Assembly (NCBI GenBank): GCA_029641185.1 | Contig: JAPWGK010000026.1 | Coordinates: 62,001 to 126,000, forward strand | Origin: Pseudofabraea citricarpa | Lineage: Eukaryota; Ascomycota; Leotiomycetes; Helotiales; Dermateaceae | Reading direction: 5' to 3' | DNA length: 64,000 bases | In this document: in pieces, positions 1-12,509 of the stretch | Numbering within the stretch: the stretch's first letter is position 1 | How the letters are laid out: every line of letters starts with the position of its first letter | The notes under the pieces: generated by a model | Told to the model about the DNA's origin: nothing | The model's database searches: none | What the model saw: only the letters and a program-made list of their open reading frames with translations | Made by a program: the position numbers and the translations under genes

Positions 1-1066
1 TACAAAATCTAACAAAACTCGTCGGCCTAAGATTACATTAAGCCAGAGAAAATCCACTTCTAGATTAGCATTTGATCAACTACTTACCTAGATCATAATT
101 GAGAGCGATTAGCCGGTAACTCGTGACCAAATGTGCATGTGCGTGCGGTCTGCGGATAATAAGGATGAAATCAAGACTACGCAGATTCTAAGATATACTC
201 AGGGGTAATGTAGATCAAAGCTTGTCTTACAGTGGATATAGAAAAATATTTCCCGGAAATCTGGTCCCGGTGTTGCATCTTGATTAGATTTGTATTTTGA
301 TGATACATAAAAATCTGCATTTTCCCGCCATGGTATAACCGAAATACAAGACACAACTATTAATTCTGTATTAATAAATGATGAGGTAGAAAGGTGGATT
401 TTGAGTATGATTAGCTGTTATCCAACATCAGCCGGGCTACCTATTGACTCCGGAACGATTTCATGTACAGTACAGTACAGTAGATGGAGCACGCTTACCC
501 CGCAAATCCGGCATTTGTCCTTGGCGGTTCGAATGCCGATCAGTCCCTTTATGCTTGATATTTTAGCCTAATATATTTTAAGTGGAACTATCGGCCATCT
601 CATTACCATAGCTCAAGTTCGTTTCACACATATGGGAATTTCATGCGCTGTACGCGAATGCAACTTGAAAGAGATTCTACCAACCAAAAGGCGCTTTTTT
701 GCTTCCTGACTTCGCTTAGCGATTCCTGTCATTTTAATCGAAACTTAATATGGATTCATATATCACCCGATGCCGCGCTACTAATGTTTACCAAACTTGA
801 CAAAAGGATAATAAGAACTCAGGGGAAGTGAACAATAAGAAGTGCTCCCTTCTCCCGCAAACTTTCAAAAGAGCCGCCTTGGCATTGCTCAATCAAGGTT
901 AATTTACAACTGCAGTCAGTGCACTAGTACGGTCAAGATGTAGATATAAAGCTCGCCTGAGTACCCTCTCTAGATCTAAGGTACCTGCTTCTCAAGAGAT
1001 TCTTGGGACACCACTTTCGTTGATCACAAACTCCTCAGCTTTCATCAGCAATCTAATCTGGCCATC
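1..1066. other. Intergenic, upstream of CE5 esterase
   Basis: No convincing gene is visible. The short open frame at 643-831 has no family features and no codon pattern of a gene. The only regulatory signal I can point to is the TATA-like site listed separately. A short ACAGT tandem occurs near 467-482. Confidence 0.6.
944..951 (+). promoter_or_regulatory. TATA-like box of the CE5 esterase gene
   Basis: ATATAAAG lies about 116 bp upstream of the esterase start codon, a normal distance for an inducible fungal gene with a short leader. This is sequence match and spacing only. Confidence 0.45.
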
Positions 1067-1857
1067 ATGCTCCATAAGCTTGTTACTCTTTTACTCTTAG
1101 GCACTGCTCTCGGGAATCCGATAGGCCTTGAGAAAAGAGCCTGTCCCAATGTCCACGTTTTCGGAGCCCGCGAGACTACTGCATCAGCTGGTTTTGGATC
1201 TGCTGGTACTGTGGTGAACCTCATTCTCAATGCCTATGCTGGCGCGACATCAGAGGCAATCACATACCCTGCAGCTGGTGGTACTAGTTATGGAGCCTCG
1301 GTTGTCGCAGGCGTCAAAGCTGTCACTGATCAGGTCACCGCATTCGCTCAACAATGCCCAAGCACAAAGCTTGTACTTGTTGGCTATTCTCAAGTAAGAT
1401 CATTTTGACTTTCGTGAACGCTCTCTGACTAATTATTCATTAGGGCAGCCAAATTATGGATGATGCTATGTGTGGTGGAGGTGATCCGAACCAAGGGATA
1501 ACAAGTACTGCAATCCCAATATCCAGCTCTGTCATCAGTAAAGTCAAAGCTATGATCTGGATGGGAAACCCAAGATTCACGCCCGGAGCTCCATATAATG
1601 TTGGCACATCCACTCACGCTGGTGTAAGTGACCTTCTGCAAAACAACTTCACTCAAATGAAAACTTGTGCTAAAAATATCTTGTAGTTTGACCCAAGAAC
1701 GAGTGGTTTTGTCTGCCCCTCTTCTAGTATTATTCAGTCATACTGTGATGCAGCTGATCCATATTGTTCAAATGGTAACGATGCTGCTACTCATCAGGGT
1801 TATGGGACTGAGTATGGTCAAGCAGCTCTTACATTTGTGAAGAGCAAGCTTGGCTAA
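1067..1857 (+). CDS. Secreted carbohydrate esterase family 5 protein (acetylxylan esterase/cutinase-like)
   Basis: Predicted 225-residue secreted serine esterase that would deacetylate xylan (acetylxylan esterase II type) or cut cutin-like esters outside the cell. Exons are 1067-1393, 1444-1623 and 1687-1857; both introns (50 and 63 bp) have GTAAG donors and TAG acceptors. Residues 1-16 form a signal peptide, followed by a KR dipeptide near residue 24 that could be a Kex2-like propeptide cut. The mature start CPNVHVFGARET is typical of the CE5 fold. The nucleophile elbow GYSQG carries Ser108, interrupted by the first intron just after Gln109. Asp193 in DPYC and His205 in THQGYG complete the triad with the 12-residue spacing seen in the family. 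Even Cys content fits two disulfides. CE5 membership is firm; acetylxylan esterase rather than cutinase is inferred from the N-terminal motif. It converges on the polygalacturonase gene 175 bp away. Confidence 0.93.
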
Positions 1858-2032
1858 AAGTGTACCATTACAAGCGCATGGATGCACTATCTGCAATTTT
1901 AATGGCAAAAAAAATGGAAACTGTAAATGTTGTGTATTTGTCGTTGACCATCTGGAAGTTTTGCAATTCAAAAGCCACAGCAAAAAAGTTGCAGCAACAT
2001 CTGTTTTATATACAATGATGGAATATCCCAAC

Positions 2033-3637
2033 CTAACTAATGCAATTAAGCTCCAGAATTGAGTTGTCCATATTGGTGCAAGTAAATGTTGCATTCTTCC
2101 CACTAGGAACTGTCACGTGAACATTGGTGGCTGCGATGTTTTTACATACCTAAACGTATTAGTTGATGCAGTTGAGGTTAGTGGTACTACTTACATCCTT
2201 ACTACTACAGACAAGACTGCCAGCTCTGGGATCATACTTCTTAGATGCACTTCCCGTGAAATCGTTGAATAGAACATCTTCGATAATTAATTCGGACTAG
2301 CGTTGCGTGAGCCATCTTATTCTACAGGAGAGCAAGATTTAATAACATTGACCTACCGGGTATTTGTTACATGCGTCTTGACTTGATGCAAAATAGCACT
2401 GCGAGAGACTGATCACATCTTGTTTGTTAGCTTTAATCCACATGAAAGAAATGATCACTCACTGTCGTTGTTGTTACTGTAATACTTTTCGTATGTCACA
2501 TTTCGCACATAGCCAGTGCCGCCTCCTGAAGAAGACCCTGTAGTGTCCGGAGGCACACCTGGCCAAACTTTGATACGAGCTGCATCCGAAGCATTACTCA
2601 TAGAGATATTGTAGACATATACGTTCTCTACAATATCTTTTTGACCTTGGTATTGTCCAAGACTACCAACAGAGATTCCATGTGACCCTGTGCAAACCAA
2701 TCCCTGGACAATTATTTCGGATGAATTTGGTTTGAACGACACACAATCTTGAGTTATGTTAGTAGATTCTCGATTTCGATCGAACAATAGATTTACCGTC
2801 AGTGTTAACAATCACGGAATTCTGAATTATTATGTTGGAGCTTCGGTAAGTATCCCATCCATCTGAGTTCTATTGTATCCATTAGCCTTTTCCTCGTTTG
2901 GAAATCTTTGCCACTTGCCTTCACTGAAACGCTTGCGTTGGAACTGACTGCACTGAGATCCATATCACTAGTAATTATATCGCTTGAATTTGCGAACAGA
3001 TTAAACCAATTTGGAGGATTCCTTAATTTCAGACCAGAAATTGTCGCTCCATGTAAGCCGTCCGTACCAAATAATATTGGCCGAGCAATACTGTTGTTGG
3101 CAGCCCATGCAGGCCACCATGTGTTTCCGTGACCTTATTGATCCCATTAAATTCAGTGTTCTTAAATCAAGGATTAGATATCTTACCATCAATCACCCCT
3201 GTACCTCCGCCATAGATATTGACGTCAGTTCCTCCAAATCTCCAGAAGAAACTCGTGTCTTGGTAGCTATATTTAAAGGTATTCGCTTGCCAGTAATCGA
3301 GATCATCGCCAAAGACAATAGTACCCAGAATGGCGAAGTCAATGCTTGAAAGGAATGTCAAATCTAAGACCGTGGCAATTGTGTATGTACCACCAGCTGG
3401 GAGGACCACAGTTCCTCCGTTATTACATTCTTGAGCTGCAGCAAGAATTGCCGGCCCAGTATCTTCAAGTCCTGCTGCTACAACACATGTTCGGTTTGCA
3501 TCTCTCGGAGGCGATACTGGTAGTGACTTTGAGGGCGTCTTTGGATAAGGCGTTACTTCTGGGCGGCTGTAACCACTGGCCGTTGAGCACAACGTTAAAA
3601 GGGGAATCCAGCCACAAGCGAGAATTGAGAAACGCAT
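2033..3637 (-). CDS. Secreted GH28 exopolygalacturonase
   Basis: Predicted 432-residue pectin-degrading glycoside hydrolase family 28 enzyme that releases galacturonate from polygalacturonate ends. Seven exons join in frame: 3637-3187, 3133-2925, 2869-2797, 2747-2463, 2418-2357, 2296-2195 and 2149-2033, with introns of 44-60 bp. I chose the Met at 3637 because a signal peptide ([14 protein letters not shown]...) follows directly; an upstream in-frame Met at 3685 would bury it. The four GH28 active-site signatures are all present: NTD (242-244) with the following Asp245, SHG (His267) and RIK (302-304). The wording around them ([27 protein letters not shown]) is that of fungal exo-acting PGX enzymes, not endo-polygalacturonases. 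Several NxT/S sites fit secretion. Nothing is broken; the high intron number is usual for this subgroup. The tail-to-tail neighbour is the CE5 esterase, also a plant-wall enzyme. Confidence 0.93.
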
Positions 3638-4499
3638 TCTGAACTTTTTGACTCTCGCTCTATTGATACAGAATGGAGTCCACAAAATTAATGCGCAGAG
3701 TTCGTCAAGTATCAGCCTCTGAACATGATATGATATTTGTTAAGGCTATGATTTAGCTAGGGGGGAGAAGCAGTTATAGTAACGGGAGATCTACATCAGG
3801 TGCCGTATTGAACACGGCGGCAGGAATATTTCTTCCATCACTTGGAAGAATGGATTGTGGCGCACCAAGTTGAACCGAGCATAATTCAAGCTTCCTAATT
3901 CATGCACTGCGGTGTTAATTGAACTCCGGAAGAACCTTTGACGTATTAGAAATTTTCGTTACATGTGATTTTGGTGGAGATGTGGGGAATTTTAGGCTGA
4001 ATGTAATATTTGCATCTTTCAGTGGGCTATCTTGGTCAAGAAACATTGCCTGATATTTAGCCTAATATGACCAGTTTGTACCTTCCTCTAAGCATCTTGA
4101 GTTTCGTGCTGATCTTCTTTTATTTCTATTTTCCTTCTGTGGAAAAAAAGTGCGATTCTCCACAGCTAGAACCAAATCCTGCAATGTAAAAGATGTGTCT
4201 GAAGTACTTGCGGGAATTCAATCAATACTACTAGCATTTTGTAAAACAGTACCATCAAGTTTCTAACATTACCCTCCAAACCAGCCTTAAATAGCCAATG
4301 TTTTCTTTTGTGGGATACAGGTAACGTTAGCCTTGGCGTTGTTGGTGTTCCAATATCAACATTTATACAGTGGCTCGAGCAACACAAATTATGGAACCAT
4401 AGATACGGCGAAAGCTCAAGAACTACGTCTTAGGCCAGATTTAATCCCGAGCACAACATTGCGTCGACCTTCATGATCCTCCACTAGTAATAAGTTACC
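3638..4499. other. Intergenic, between the GH28 start and the end of the first AAA+ ATPase gene
   Basis: Moderately AT-rich, with no gene recognised. It holds the polygalacturonase promoter and the ATPase 3' flank. The minus open frame at 4166-4387 shows no family feature. Confidence 0.6.
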
Positions 4500-7006
4500 T
4501 CAGTCCGTGTCTCTGCTTCTCATTCCCGATCTCCTCGGTCTGTCTTCGCTGATAGCCCCAAAATCATCATTCCGGATACCTTCTTTCTTTGCTTTCTTGC
4601 TGGGGTCAAGGTTTTCAATCGATTTCAGATAGTCCTTGAATTGATGTGACATCTGAACAACTTGTTGGATATGATCCCGCTTGAGAACGACCTTCGTTTC
4701 TTCGTTTTCATTTGCCTCGTATTCTGCGAGAGCAACGGCAGTTTGAAGGGCGTTCCTAATTTCACGTCCATTCCACTTGACAGTTTTAATTTCACTACTC
4801 TCCATCGTATATGATCTCGCTGATTCAGCTACGCGAAGAGAGGGGTAGTCGCGCTCCAATACATCAAAGTTGTACTTCCATATCTGAGCTCGACTTTCGT
4901 CCGTGAGATTTGGAAATCGAAGGGCAACATGAAAACGGGATGCAAATCCTTCGTCCAGCGCGCCCACTCGATTGGTAGTTAGGAAGAGAATGCCTTTGTA
5001 AAATTCTAGAGCCTTCAAGAAAATCGAAACGAGACTGTTGTGCTGTAATTCAGCGAGTCCACGCTCACGCTGTTCCAAATAAATATCTGCCTCATCAAGT
5101 AGCATCACAGCACCCCAGGATTCGCCAAGTGAAAAGTATCTTTCTAGATTTCTATCAACCTCAGCAGGTTCCGTACCGATATCTGCGCATGTGATTGAAA
5201 GTAGAGGTCGACCAGTGATTTCAGCGACACATTCCGCAGTGCGAGATTTGCCAACTCCTGGGGAACCATGGAGCAAGATAATTTTGATCAGATCAGACGA
5301 CCAATTATCCTTTTCTGGTGAGTCGAGTCGAGCGGTGTAGCCCCAGGTTAAAGCCTTCAATAGATTTTTAGTTTCAATCGGTAAAACCAGATGGTCAAAT
5401 GCTTTTTTGTCAATCTTGACGTCAGTAATTCCTTCGATATCTATGATCTCCCATCTTCTGTCCTGTAGTAAGAAAGCGGGCACTCGGCGTGAGCATAAAA
5501 GGAAGAAATGGTCGTCTTCAATCGTGGTTTCTTTGGGGTCAACATCATCATAAGTGCTGAATTTGACTGGTTGCCGATGTCCCCCCTTTTCGGCCTCGTC
5601 TCTACAACTTTCACAAGCACAATCCATATCCTGAAGGCCCATACCTGGTTCGAAGAAAGTCGGCTCCGGGTCGTCGTTATGCTTATAGAAACTTTTGAAG
5701 TCGACCATGATACGTCCCTTGAAATGACGTTTTGGCCAAAGCAACGTCTGGCCGTTATATTCCTTCATAGCCGCTTGGTTTAAGCTCCAGAAGTTCTTGC
5801 CATGTTGAATGCACTTTTGCTCCAGTGTCATTCCATCTTGCTTATCCAGAACCTCTTTATGAAATCTTATTGGATATGCGGGCAACGAAGTAATCTCCTT
5901 CTCTCCGTTGAAAGGATCGTAATAGATGATAGGTATCCACTCCCTTCCATACCGTTCACCGTCGAAATTGATTCTCCAACAATCCATATTGTAACCGTTT
6001 GTAATACCATTGTTGTTAGAGAATGTGTTAATGTTTTGGATCACTGCCGGCCCCCATTCCCCATCGATCTTGGTAAACACAGTCTCACCTGGCTGAAGGA
6101 GCATCCAAAGATTCTCAAATGTTGCCATAGGTGTCTCTCTAGCATGCAAAGCTTCTTCTTTACTCAGCCTATCTCCGAGTTCGCCTTCAATAAACTCAAG
6201 AACAGTGTCGATGTGCTCGTTGCATTCTTCCTGGTATTTCTGATCATGCGAAGAAGGATGGCTTGACTTATACTGTTCCAGTGCTTTCCTGTTGTGTACC
6301 AACAGAGGATATGGCTCTCTCATACTTAAAGTCTCACTGGTAAGACTGATCGAAGGAGCATACCGAACAATTTTCCTTAGAGCATTGATCACATACGTTG
6401 AACGAATCTTCAAAGTTGTAGATTGTATATTGGTCAGGTCGTACTCATCGTCGGCCTGCCCTTGAATTTTGTTTCTCTCGTCTTTGCCCCGCCTGGGATT
6501 TCCATCCGAATCCGTTGGCCGCTTAAAAGTACTCTTGACGGTTTTGGTCACTTCAATCCAGGGTCTTCCATTCATCGGCTTCGAAGGAACCTCCAACGGA
6601 GTTGCCTTTGAGATTCTGTCTGTGACATTACCCTCGTAGTCAAGGTATTCGAGCTTGTATAAGACCTAGAAGGTGATCAGCACCCAATTAATAGATATGC
6701 AGATCAACCTTATTTAGATGTTTGATTCATAGCACGAACCTTGGCATCAAGTATTGTGTTATCCATAGTAGTTTCTATGGTCGGACGGTCTTCGATATCT
6801 GATTGCCCAGCTTCCGATGCTGGCCGATGGACCACGTCTTGGGTTGGACGTCGCATCGTTGAATCTATTCCGAGGTGATCCCGACCGTCAGGGCTGTTGT
6901 AATTTCTATGGTGCCCTGATGACTATAGTTTGTTAGTCTTCTACTGTGCAAAACCGGATGGATAAAAAACCTGGATTCCAGTTGTCGCAAGTGAAACTGC
7001 GGCCAT
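4500..7006 (-). CDS. AAA+ ATPase with DUF7025-like N-terminal region, module copy 1
   Basis: Predicted 794-residue cytosolic AAA+ ATPase of a large, uncharacterised fungal family. Exons are 7006-6971, 6922-6740 and 6665-4500. The start ATG at 7006 gives MAAVSLATTGIQ before a 48-bp intron with an unusual GTTTTT donor; the long third exon carries nearly all of the protein. Residues about 130-480 match my recollection of the DUF7025 region, including a CACESC pair of cysteines. The ATPase core has Walker A HGSPGVGKS (539-547), Walker B LLDEAD (595-600), sensor 1 LTTNR (about 635) and an arginine-finger-like SRF (about 650). A lid segment WNGREIRNALQTAVALAEYE follows, and the C-terminus is basic. 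All catalytic residues needed for ATP hydrolysis are present. It is head-to-head with a DUF7708-like gene across 706 bp, and the arrangement recurs at 14-20 kb. Substrate and pathway are unknown; a chaperone or remodelling role is inferred from the family only. Confidence 0.9.
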
Positions 7007-7712
7007 CGTATCTAGTATATCTGCATCCGCAGCAGCCAAAATAGACTCCTATCTTGTTTGAACAAACAGTTGGAGTTCAGGTTTGACTTGAGAGAATGAA
7101 GACCAAACTTCAATCTCCCAAATAAATGTCTGGGGTCTTCACTTGGATGGCTGGACAACTTTAAGTCCGAGGCTGACATTGTGGCCCCCAATGCGCCCCG
7201 CATCTTGATGCATAGCGAGCATTAGTTCTACCGAGGCGACCAATGAAACATAGAACAAGAATCCTCCACGGACGAAAAAAGCAAAGACCATACATCACAC
7301 GCCACAAGGTTGCAGGAAGAGGCGTCACTATCTTTCAGCTAGAACTGGCGCCTGCTAGACTTCGCAAACTCGAGAGATGAGCAAAACCCATCAACATCTG
7401 TGCGATGATGTGCTCGGTCAGATAATGATTGCATCAAATTCTCATAGCAACCTCGGAGAGTAGGCTAATATTATTGGCCGTAAATTTCTTGATCATCGGT
7501 ATATAGTAGTACTGCCTTCGAAAAGTTGTCATCTCCACCACTTGTAGTAGCTGGGAGACAAAAGGTTCGCTGAGTTAAGCGGAAATATTCTTGTTTAGTA
7601 AGAAAGCAAGCTAACATAATTTGTTGATTGCTAATTTATCTTCGAGAAGGCACAAGGCAAAAACCTTTTCTACTGATTATTGCCTGGTCTTTAGTGGCCA
7701 CGAGCGACGAAA
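7007..7712. promoter_or_regulatory. Shared divergent promoter region, module copy 1
   Basis: This 706-bp gap separates the start codons of the ATPase (minus) and the DUF7708-like gene (plus), so both promoters must lie here. I see no clear TATA box or palindrome that would name a regulator. The minus open frame at 7012-7203 is upstream of the ATPase start and looks like leader sequence, not a gene. Confidence 0.5.
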
Positions 7713-9988
7713 ATGGCGGCTAGCGAACAAGATGCCTCTGTAGATGTCCATGGAATCATACAAAGATTTAGCGATCAGGCAGTGATACAAGATCCATCAA
7801 ACCCTATGGTCCAAGGCCTTGCAGAGGCTACCAAGGATAATTATCAGCCAAAACTACAATGGAGTGTCCGGTATCAAGAGAGCAAGGCACTTGGGGAGTA
7901 AGTCACATGATTTCCATGTATTGAAACACTCTGACTTCTTCTCAGGAGCCCAGAACTTGCCAAACTTAGTATCGAGGCCAGAGTTCTAAACGAAAAGTGG
8001 TATGAGTTTCAGTCTGAGATGAAGGAAAAAGGCAGCAAGAAAAAGAAGATTCATTCTATGATGGACGGCCGAATCGGTCAAGAGCCTACTATGAACGATA
8101 TTCTCGAGGCTGCACAGCAAGCCCGCAATGAATGGGTAGACAAGAAAAGAGTCGGAATAAATGGGACAAATGCACAAGACTATCTGCACAAGTTTACGAA
8201 TACGGTAAGAACTCCTGTGTTGATATGATATCCTATTCAACAGGCCATAACTCCTCTATACACCAATAGCAAGGCGCTAATTCTTCAAAAGCTGAGCGGA
8301 CATTCATTTTTCTTTGATATGCTCCCAACACAGAGCCAGTACTGTTCTATATTCTGTGGCGCTGTTAAGACACTCATTCAGGCGTCTATAAATCACGTCA
8401 AAATTGCGGAGGGGCTCATGCAGGCACTTGCGGAGATAAGTACTGACATTGCGCTGGCATCCGCAGAAGCAGAGATAATCAGTACATCTCAGATGTATAC
8501 TACGATCGGGCAATATTATAGCCATGTCTTCTTATTTTTGAAGGATGCGATGAGCTGGTTTCAGTCTAAATGGTATAGCAAGATTCGCAATGCGTTCAAC
8601 GAACGATTCTATGACGACTTTTCAAAGCAAATTACGACCATCAAAGAAATTTCTTCGCAGATATCAAGAATCATGAAAATTGGAAATGCAGCTGAGACGA
8701 GAGATATTAGGCTCGTTTTAGAAGATATCAGAATTGGCTTGAAAGACCGTGAGAGACAGATTGCCGAGGCGGAATATCGACAAGAACAACAGAGATTGCA
8801 AATGGAAAAGCAAGCTACTGAGATAAAAGAGCTGATGAGCTCCGAGTTTAAAAAGCTCGCAGGGCTAGAAATGATGCAGCTTTTGAAGAAAATGATTGTG
8901 GCGAAAGATGAGGAGGATGAAGAGCAATTGACAATGCCAGGTAAAACTCCCTTCAGAGCCAAAATAACGAAGCTGAATTGCAATATAGTACGGCAAATAA
9001 CAAACAGATTTACGACTCTTGAAGATGATATAATGACCTCATCTGCAGCCACCCCAACCAAAGTCAAAATACCGTCAACAGGTAATAGCCAATAATCCCT
9101 CAAGTTATCAATGATACTAATATAGCCATAGATGCAACGTATAACCTAGAAGATGTTTTAGATTGGTCTAGTCGGCTTGATCATTTCATCAAACCACCAA
9201 AGGATCTAGTGGAGTTCATGAACCCATCAGACTGCTTTGTTGAAAATACAATATCAACTAGCTTAAATTTGTGGACAACATCGTCAGGCTGTGAGATGCT
9301 ATGGATAGAGGGCTTGTATGAGACAATATACCCATCGTCCACTTCGACATTGGCTGCAGCTATTGTCTCTGCAGGCCAAAATTCAGCAGCTCGGATTCCG
9401 ATCATTTCTTTCTTTTGCCCAGACCCAGATGAAACAGATGAAGACGATGATACCAACCGGAAATCTTCCACAGACGATCGTGCTGAAGCGTTGCTCGTTG
9501 ATTTCGCCTACACAGTAATTCGGAAATTACTACATTGGCTCCCCACGAGACTGAGAACCACGGTGGATTTATCGGCTGAATATTTTGCTCTACTTGACGG
9601 GACTATGGACACATGGCAAGAGTGTTTTAAACTCTTGTCGGGTCTGTTGAAACTTGCGCCTCCCTTGTTTCTACTCATCATAGATGGGATCGAACATCTG
9701 GACAATACTGCCGCAGAAGCCGAGCTACGACAATTACTGCGCATGTTCCAAGACATATATCTTGATTGCTTGGACATGCAATTCTCCGAGCCAGATAACG
9801 AAAAGAACAAAGTTATCAAGATCCTGTTCACAACGGCTGGCAGTTCTGAAGCAATTAATGATCTTGATTTGGATTCTATGGAAACGGTTCGAGCGACTCC
9901 TTCAAAATCAAGACATTCACCCATGCGAATGAGGGCAGGGAGACAGAGGCTGACTCCTTTTGGAGAAGACTGGAATTCTGATGAGTAG
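7713..9988 (+). CDS. DUF7708-like protein with degenerate NTPase-like C-terminus, module copy 1
   Basis: Predicted 714-residue protein of unknown function. Exons are 7713-7897, 7946-8204, 8244-9081 and 9126-9988; the last acceptor could instead be 6 nt further, keeping frame. Residues about 100-300 resemble the DUF7708 domain of fungal NACHT/STAND-type proteins, with the hallmark run QSQYCSIFCGAVKTLIQ and an amphipathic helical stretch. A charged coiled-coil-like segment (RERQIAEAEYRQEQQRLQ) follows. The C-terminal part has the layout of a P-loop NTPase. A strand LWIEG is followed by YETIYPSSTST where GxxxxGK(S/T) would be expected, then a Walker-B-like LLIIDGIEHLD and a sensor-1-like FTTAG. 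ATP binding is therefore doubtful. The protein ends soon after, without the WD40, ankyrin or TPR repeats of true STAND receptors. Its divergent neighbour is an intact AAA+ ATPase, so a joint function is inferred. DUF7708 is assigned from memory of family features. Confidence 0.82.
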
Positions 9989-11626
9989 GAGAAACGTGAT
10001 GGGACAACTATTGGCCAAGCGGTCGTTATCCGCCTGCTTATGAATTCCAAGAAGATTATTAGTGCAATAGAAGATTGGCATGACGATATTTTCATGACAG
10101 AAACTCAAAATTGACAAGGGAAATCTCGGATCTGTGTCTGTGGGAAGAAAACCGCCTCTCAGTTGAAGAATAGTGGTACTTCAACATGGTTTTATGAACC
10201 GTAAGAGCCGGGGAGTCTGGGGATAGTTCAATCGGGGCTGCAACGATGATATTGTACAGACAGAAAGAGACGGTTGTTCTCCACTTAAACCTATACGTAC
10301 TAGCAAAATCTTGAAGCTAGAGTCATTTTTCATCTGATTCTCACAGCCACAAAAACCTCACCTGCCGACCCGACTTCAAAAGTCGCCTCGTGTTCACGAA
10401 GTGTTAAAGTTTACATAGAAGCTGCAATTGGAGATTTGAGAAGCGGTGCTAATTATTGATCGTTGTACAGGGGTCATAATGTAGGCATCGTGGAGTAGTC
10501 ATTGAGAACAGATGGGTGAATAAAGGGGATACGAAATACGCTCTCAAAAGATACCAAGCTACTTCCGGACCCGACCAAGTCAAAAACCGGCCAACTCTTG
10601 CCGTATCTTTCCAAAAGCTTAAACTTTGTTTCTAGCAGGGCTGGAGATCAACCAAGATCCCACTTACAGTACTGAACGTACTGCCGGTTTTAGTTGGATC
10701 GAGATGTGGATGTGGGAATTTCCGGCATCGGTGGAAATAATAACGGCCAAAGTCTAATAAGCGAGCATGACCACCTCGTTTTCGGGACTTTCGGCGAAGC
10801 CGGTTGAGAAAGTGAGATGCTCCAGGCAAAGCACCCTCACCAAAGAGGGTTTTCTTCAATGGGAATCCGCGGCCTGCGAAATCGTTCAAAATAAGTTTTG
10901 ACCGGGTGAAATTTATCAGCAAGAATGACAACTAAGGAAATTTGAGGAGTGCCAATCATTGTATTAATTCATGTGCAATAATATCATATGGCACTGGATA
11001 AATAGTTGATGCAGTAGTGCTTACAAATTGAGTAAAGAAGGACCTCATTTTACTCGCCACGTGTTTGTTTCATGGCATTTTATAGCATCTACTGCAAACT
11101 AGCTGAGAAAGCATAATGACTTAGAAGTGCTTAGAGAACGCGCAAGCAAACTGATCTCCTAGTTAAGCTTACCCACGTGCTTGCAGGTACTGTAAACTGG
11201 CAGCATCTTGTGGCAACATAAACTGCCGAATATCTGATCTCTTCAACATTGGCATTTGTGAATTGGCATTAGCATTGGCATTAAGATTGGCAACGGCATT
11301 TTCACAGACTCGGCTCGGAGCATTTATAGTTTTCACTGCTGACATATAGGCTAACGATGCAAGGTCGTGATCTGGGCCGCTTGGTTATGCAGCTAATACA
11401 ATCCAATTGTTTCGGATTGACGGTGAGCCGTGAAAACACAAGCTGATATGTAGTTTGTTTCTTGGGTAGAATATGTACAGGGAAGAAAATATATGAACAA
11501 AAAGGATTAAGCTGGCATTCCAACCACCACCGAAAAATCATATACGGAGATTTTCTCAGACGTATGAACACCTGACACCCCACCCCGCCGGCTCCCACAC
11601 CAAAAACAACGCCTGCAAGGACAAAC
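9989..11626. other. Intergenic, between module copy 1 and carbonic anhydrase
   Basis: About 1.6 kb with no recognisable gene. The minus open frame at 10632-10931 shows no family features. A cluster of GGCATT words at 11246-11300 is described among the findings. Confidence 0.55.
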
Positions 11627-12509
11627 TCATACGTTGATCTGATGTTGCCACACTTCCTGTTCAACTCTTGCCGAATACGTGCTGACTCTCAAGATCTCTT
11701 GCATCTGGCTGTTGCTGACAAATAAGATATTTCTAGCGACGAACCATCTGATCCCTTCGGTGCAAGGGGGACTCGTGAGACTTCCTTGGTAGCTCCAAAA
11801 TTCGTTGAAGTTGTTGACTTCCGATAGAGCCAAAGTCATGTTCAACTCTGTTGGGATGGTAGTATCGTTGTTGAAAGATGGGATAGATTCGAATTGGTGG
11901 ACAAAAGCCGAAGGAGTAAATTGATTGCCTGGATCGATACGTAGTGCAAATACAGCTTTCTCTTCGCCAGCTGCGTTGGCATGTACAAGATGCAATTCTG
12001 CCTTGGAGCGATCACCTTGGACGGAGTGATCTGCTGGAGAGTGGATGTGCCATCCTTTCAGATATACTGTCTCATTGTCGTATGTGACTGATGGATTGCC
12101 GCTGAGATCACCTCCGCTGCTATTCATGCTGAAAGCAGGACCATATCCCCAATTATAGATTTCTCCATTGACAGGAGTAGCATAGTTGAAAGTGGGAATA
12201 TGATTTTGCGAAAGACCCTGGTTAAGCTGCAATTGGATTGGCGCCTGCTGAGTGCCGGTTTGGCATAATGTATAGTCTGCGAAAATATTAGAAAAGCTCT
12301 TCCAATATTTATCCAACTGCTGTTCTGGAAAGGCACTAGAAACCCAGGAGAAACATACTCTCGTTCATCATTCCCCAATTGAAAGAAGCTTCATATGTCC
12401 AGTCATTGGCAGGATCGGCACGCTTGCCAAATTTATGCTGGGAGATGTCATGCTGCGGACACGCTAGAACAGCGGTCAAGAGAGAGGCAGAAAGAAGAAG
12501 ACTGAACAT
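11627..12509 (-). CDS. Secreted alpha-type carbonic anhydrase
   Basis: Predicted 266-residue zinc enzyme interconverting CO2 and bicarbonate outside the plasma membrane. Two exons, 12509-12359 and 12276-11627, flank an 82-bp intron whose branch site CTAAT lies just before a TTCGCAG acceptor. A nearer acceptor would make an implausible 34-bp intron and break the homology. The signal peptide MFSLLLSASLLTAVLA is followed by a short propeptide ending in KR (residues 29-30), a common Kex2-type arrangement in fungal secreted carbonic anhydrases. Zinc ligands are visible: His127 and His129 in GWHIHSPADH, and His146 in AELHLVH. The family signature SLTSPPCTEGIRWFV is present, and several N-glycosylation sites are seen. 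Length is normal and nothing looks broken. It sits alone between the two AAA+/DUF7708 modules with no obvious functional link to them; a role in local pH or CO2 handling during growth on a host is conceivable but not shown. Confidence 0.93.

Noticed and set aside
9508..10095. 195-codon minus-strand open frame
   Set aside because: It lies opposite the last exon of the first DUF7708-like gene and has no features of its own.
12277..12358. A 34-bp intron in the carbonic anhydrase gene
   Set aside because: The longer 82-bp intron has a proper branch site and joins the expected family sequence; the short version does not.
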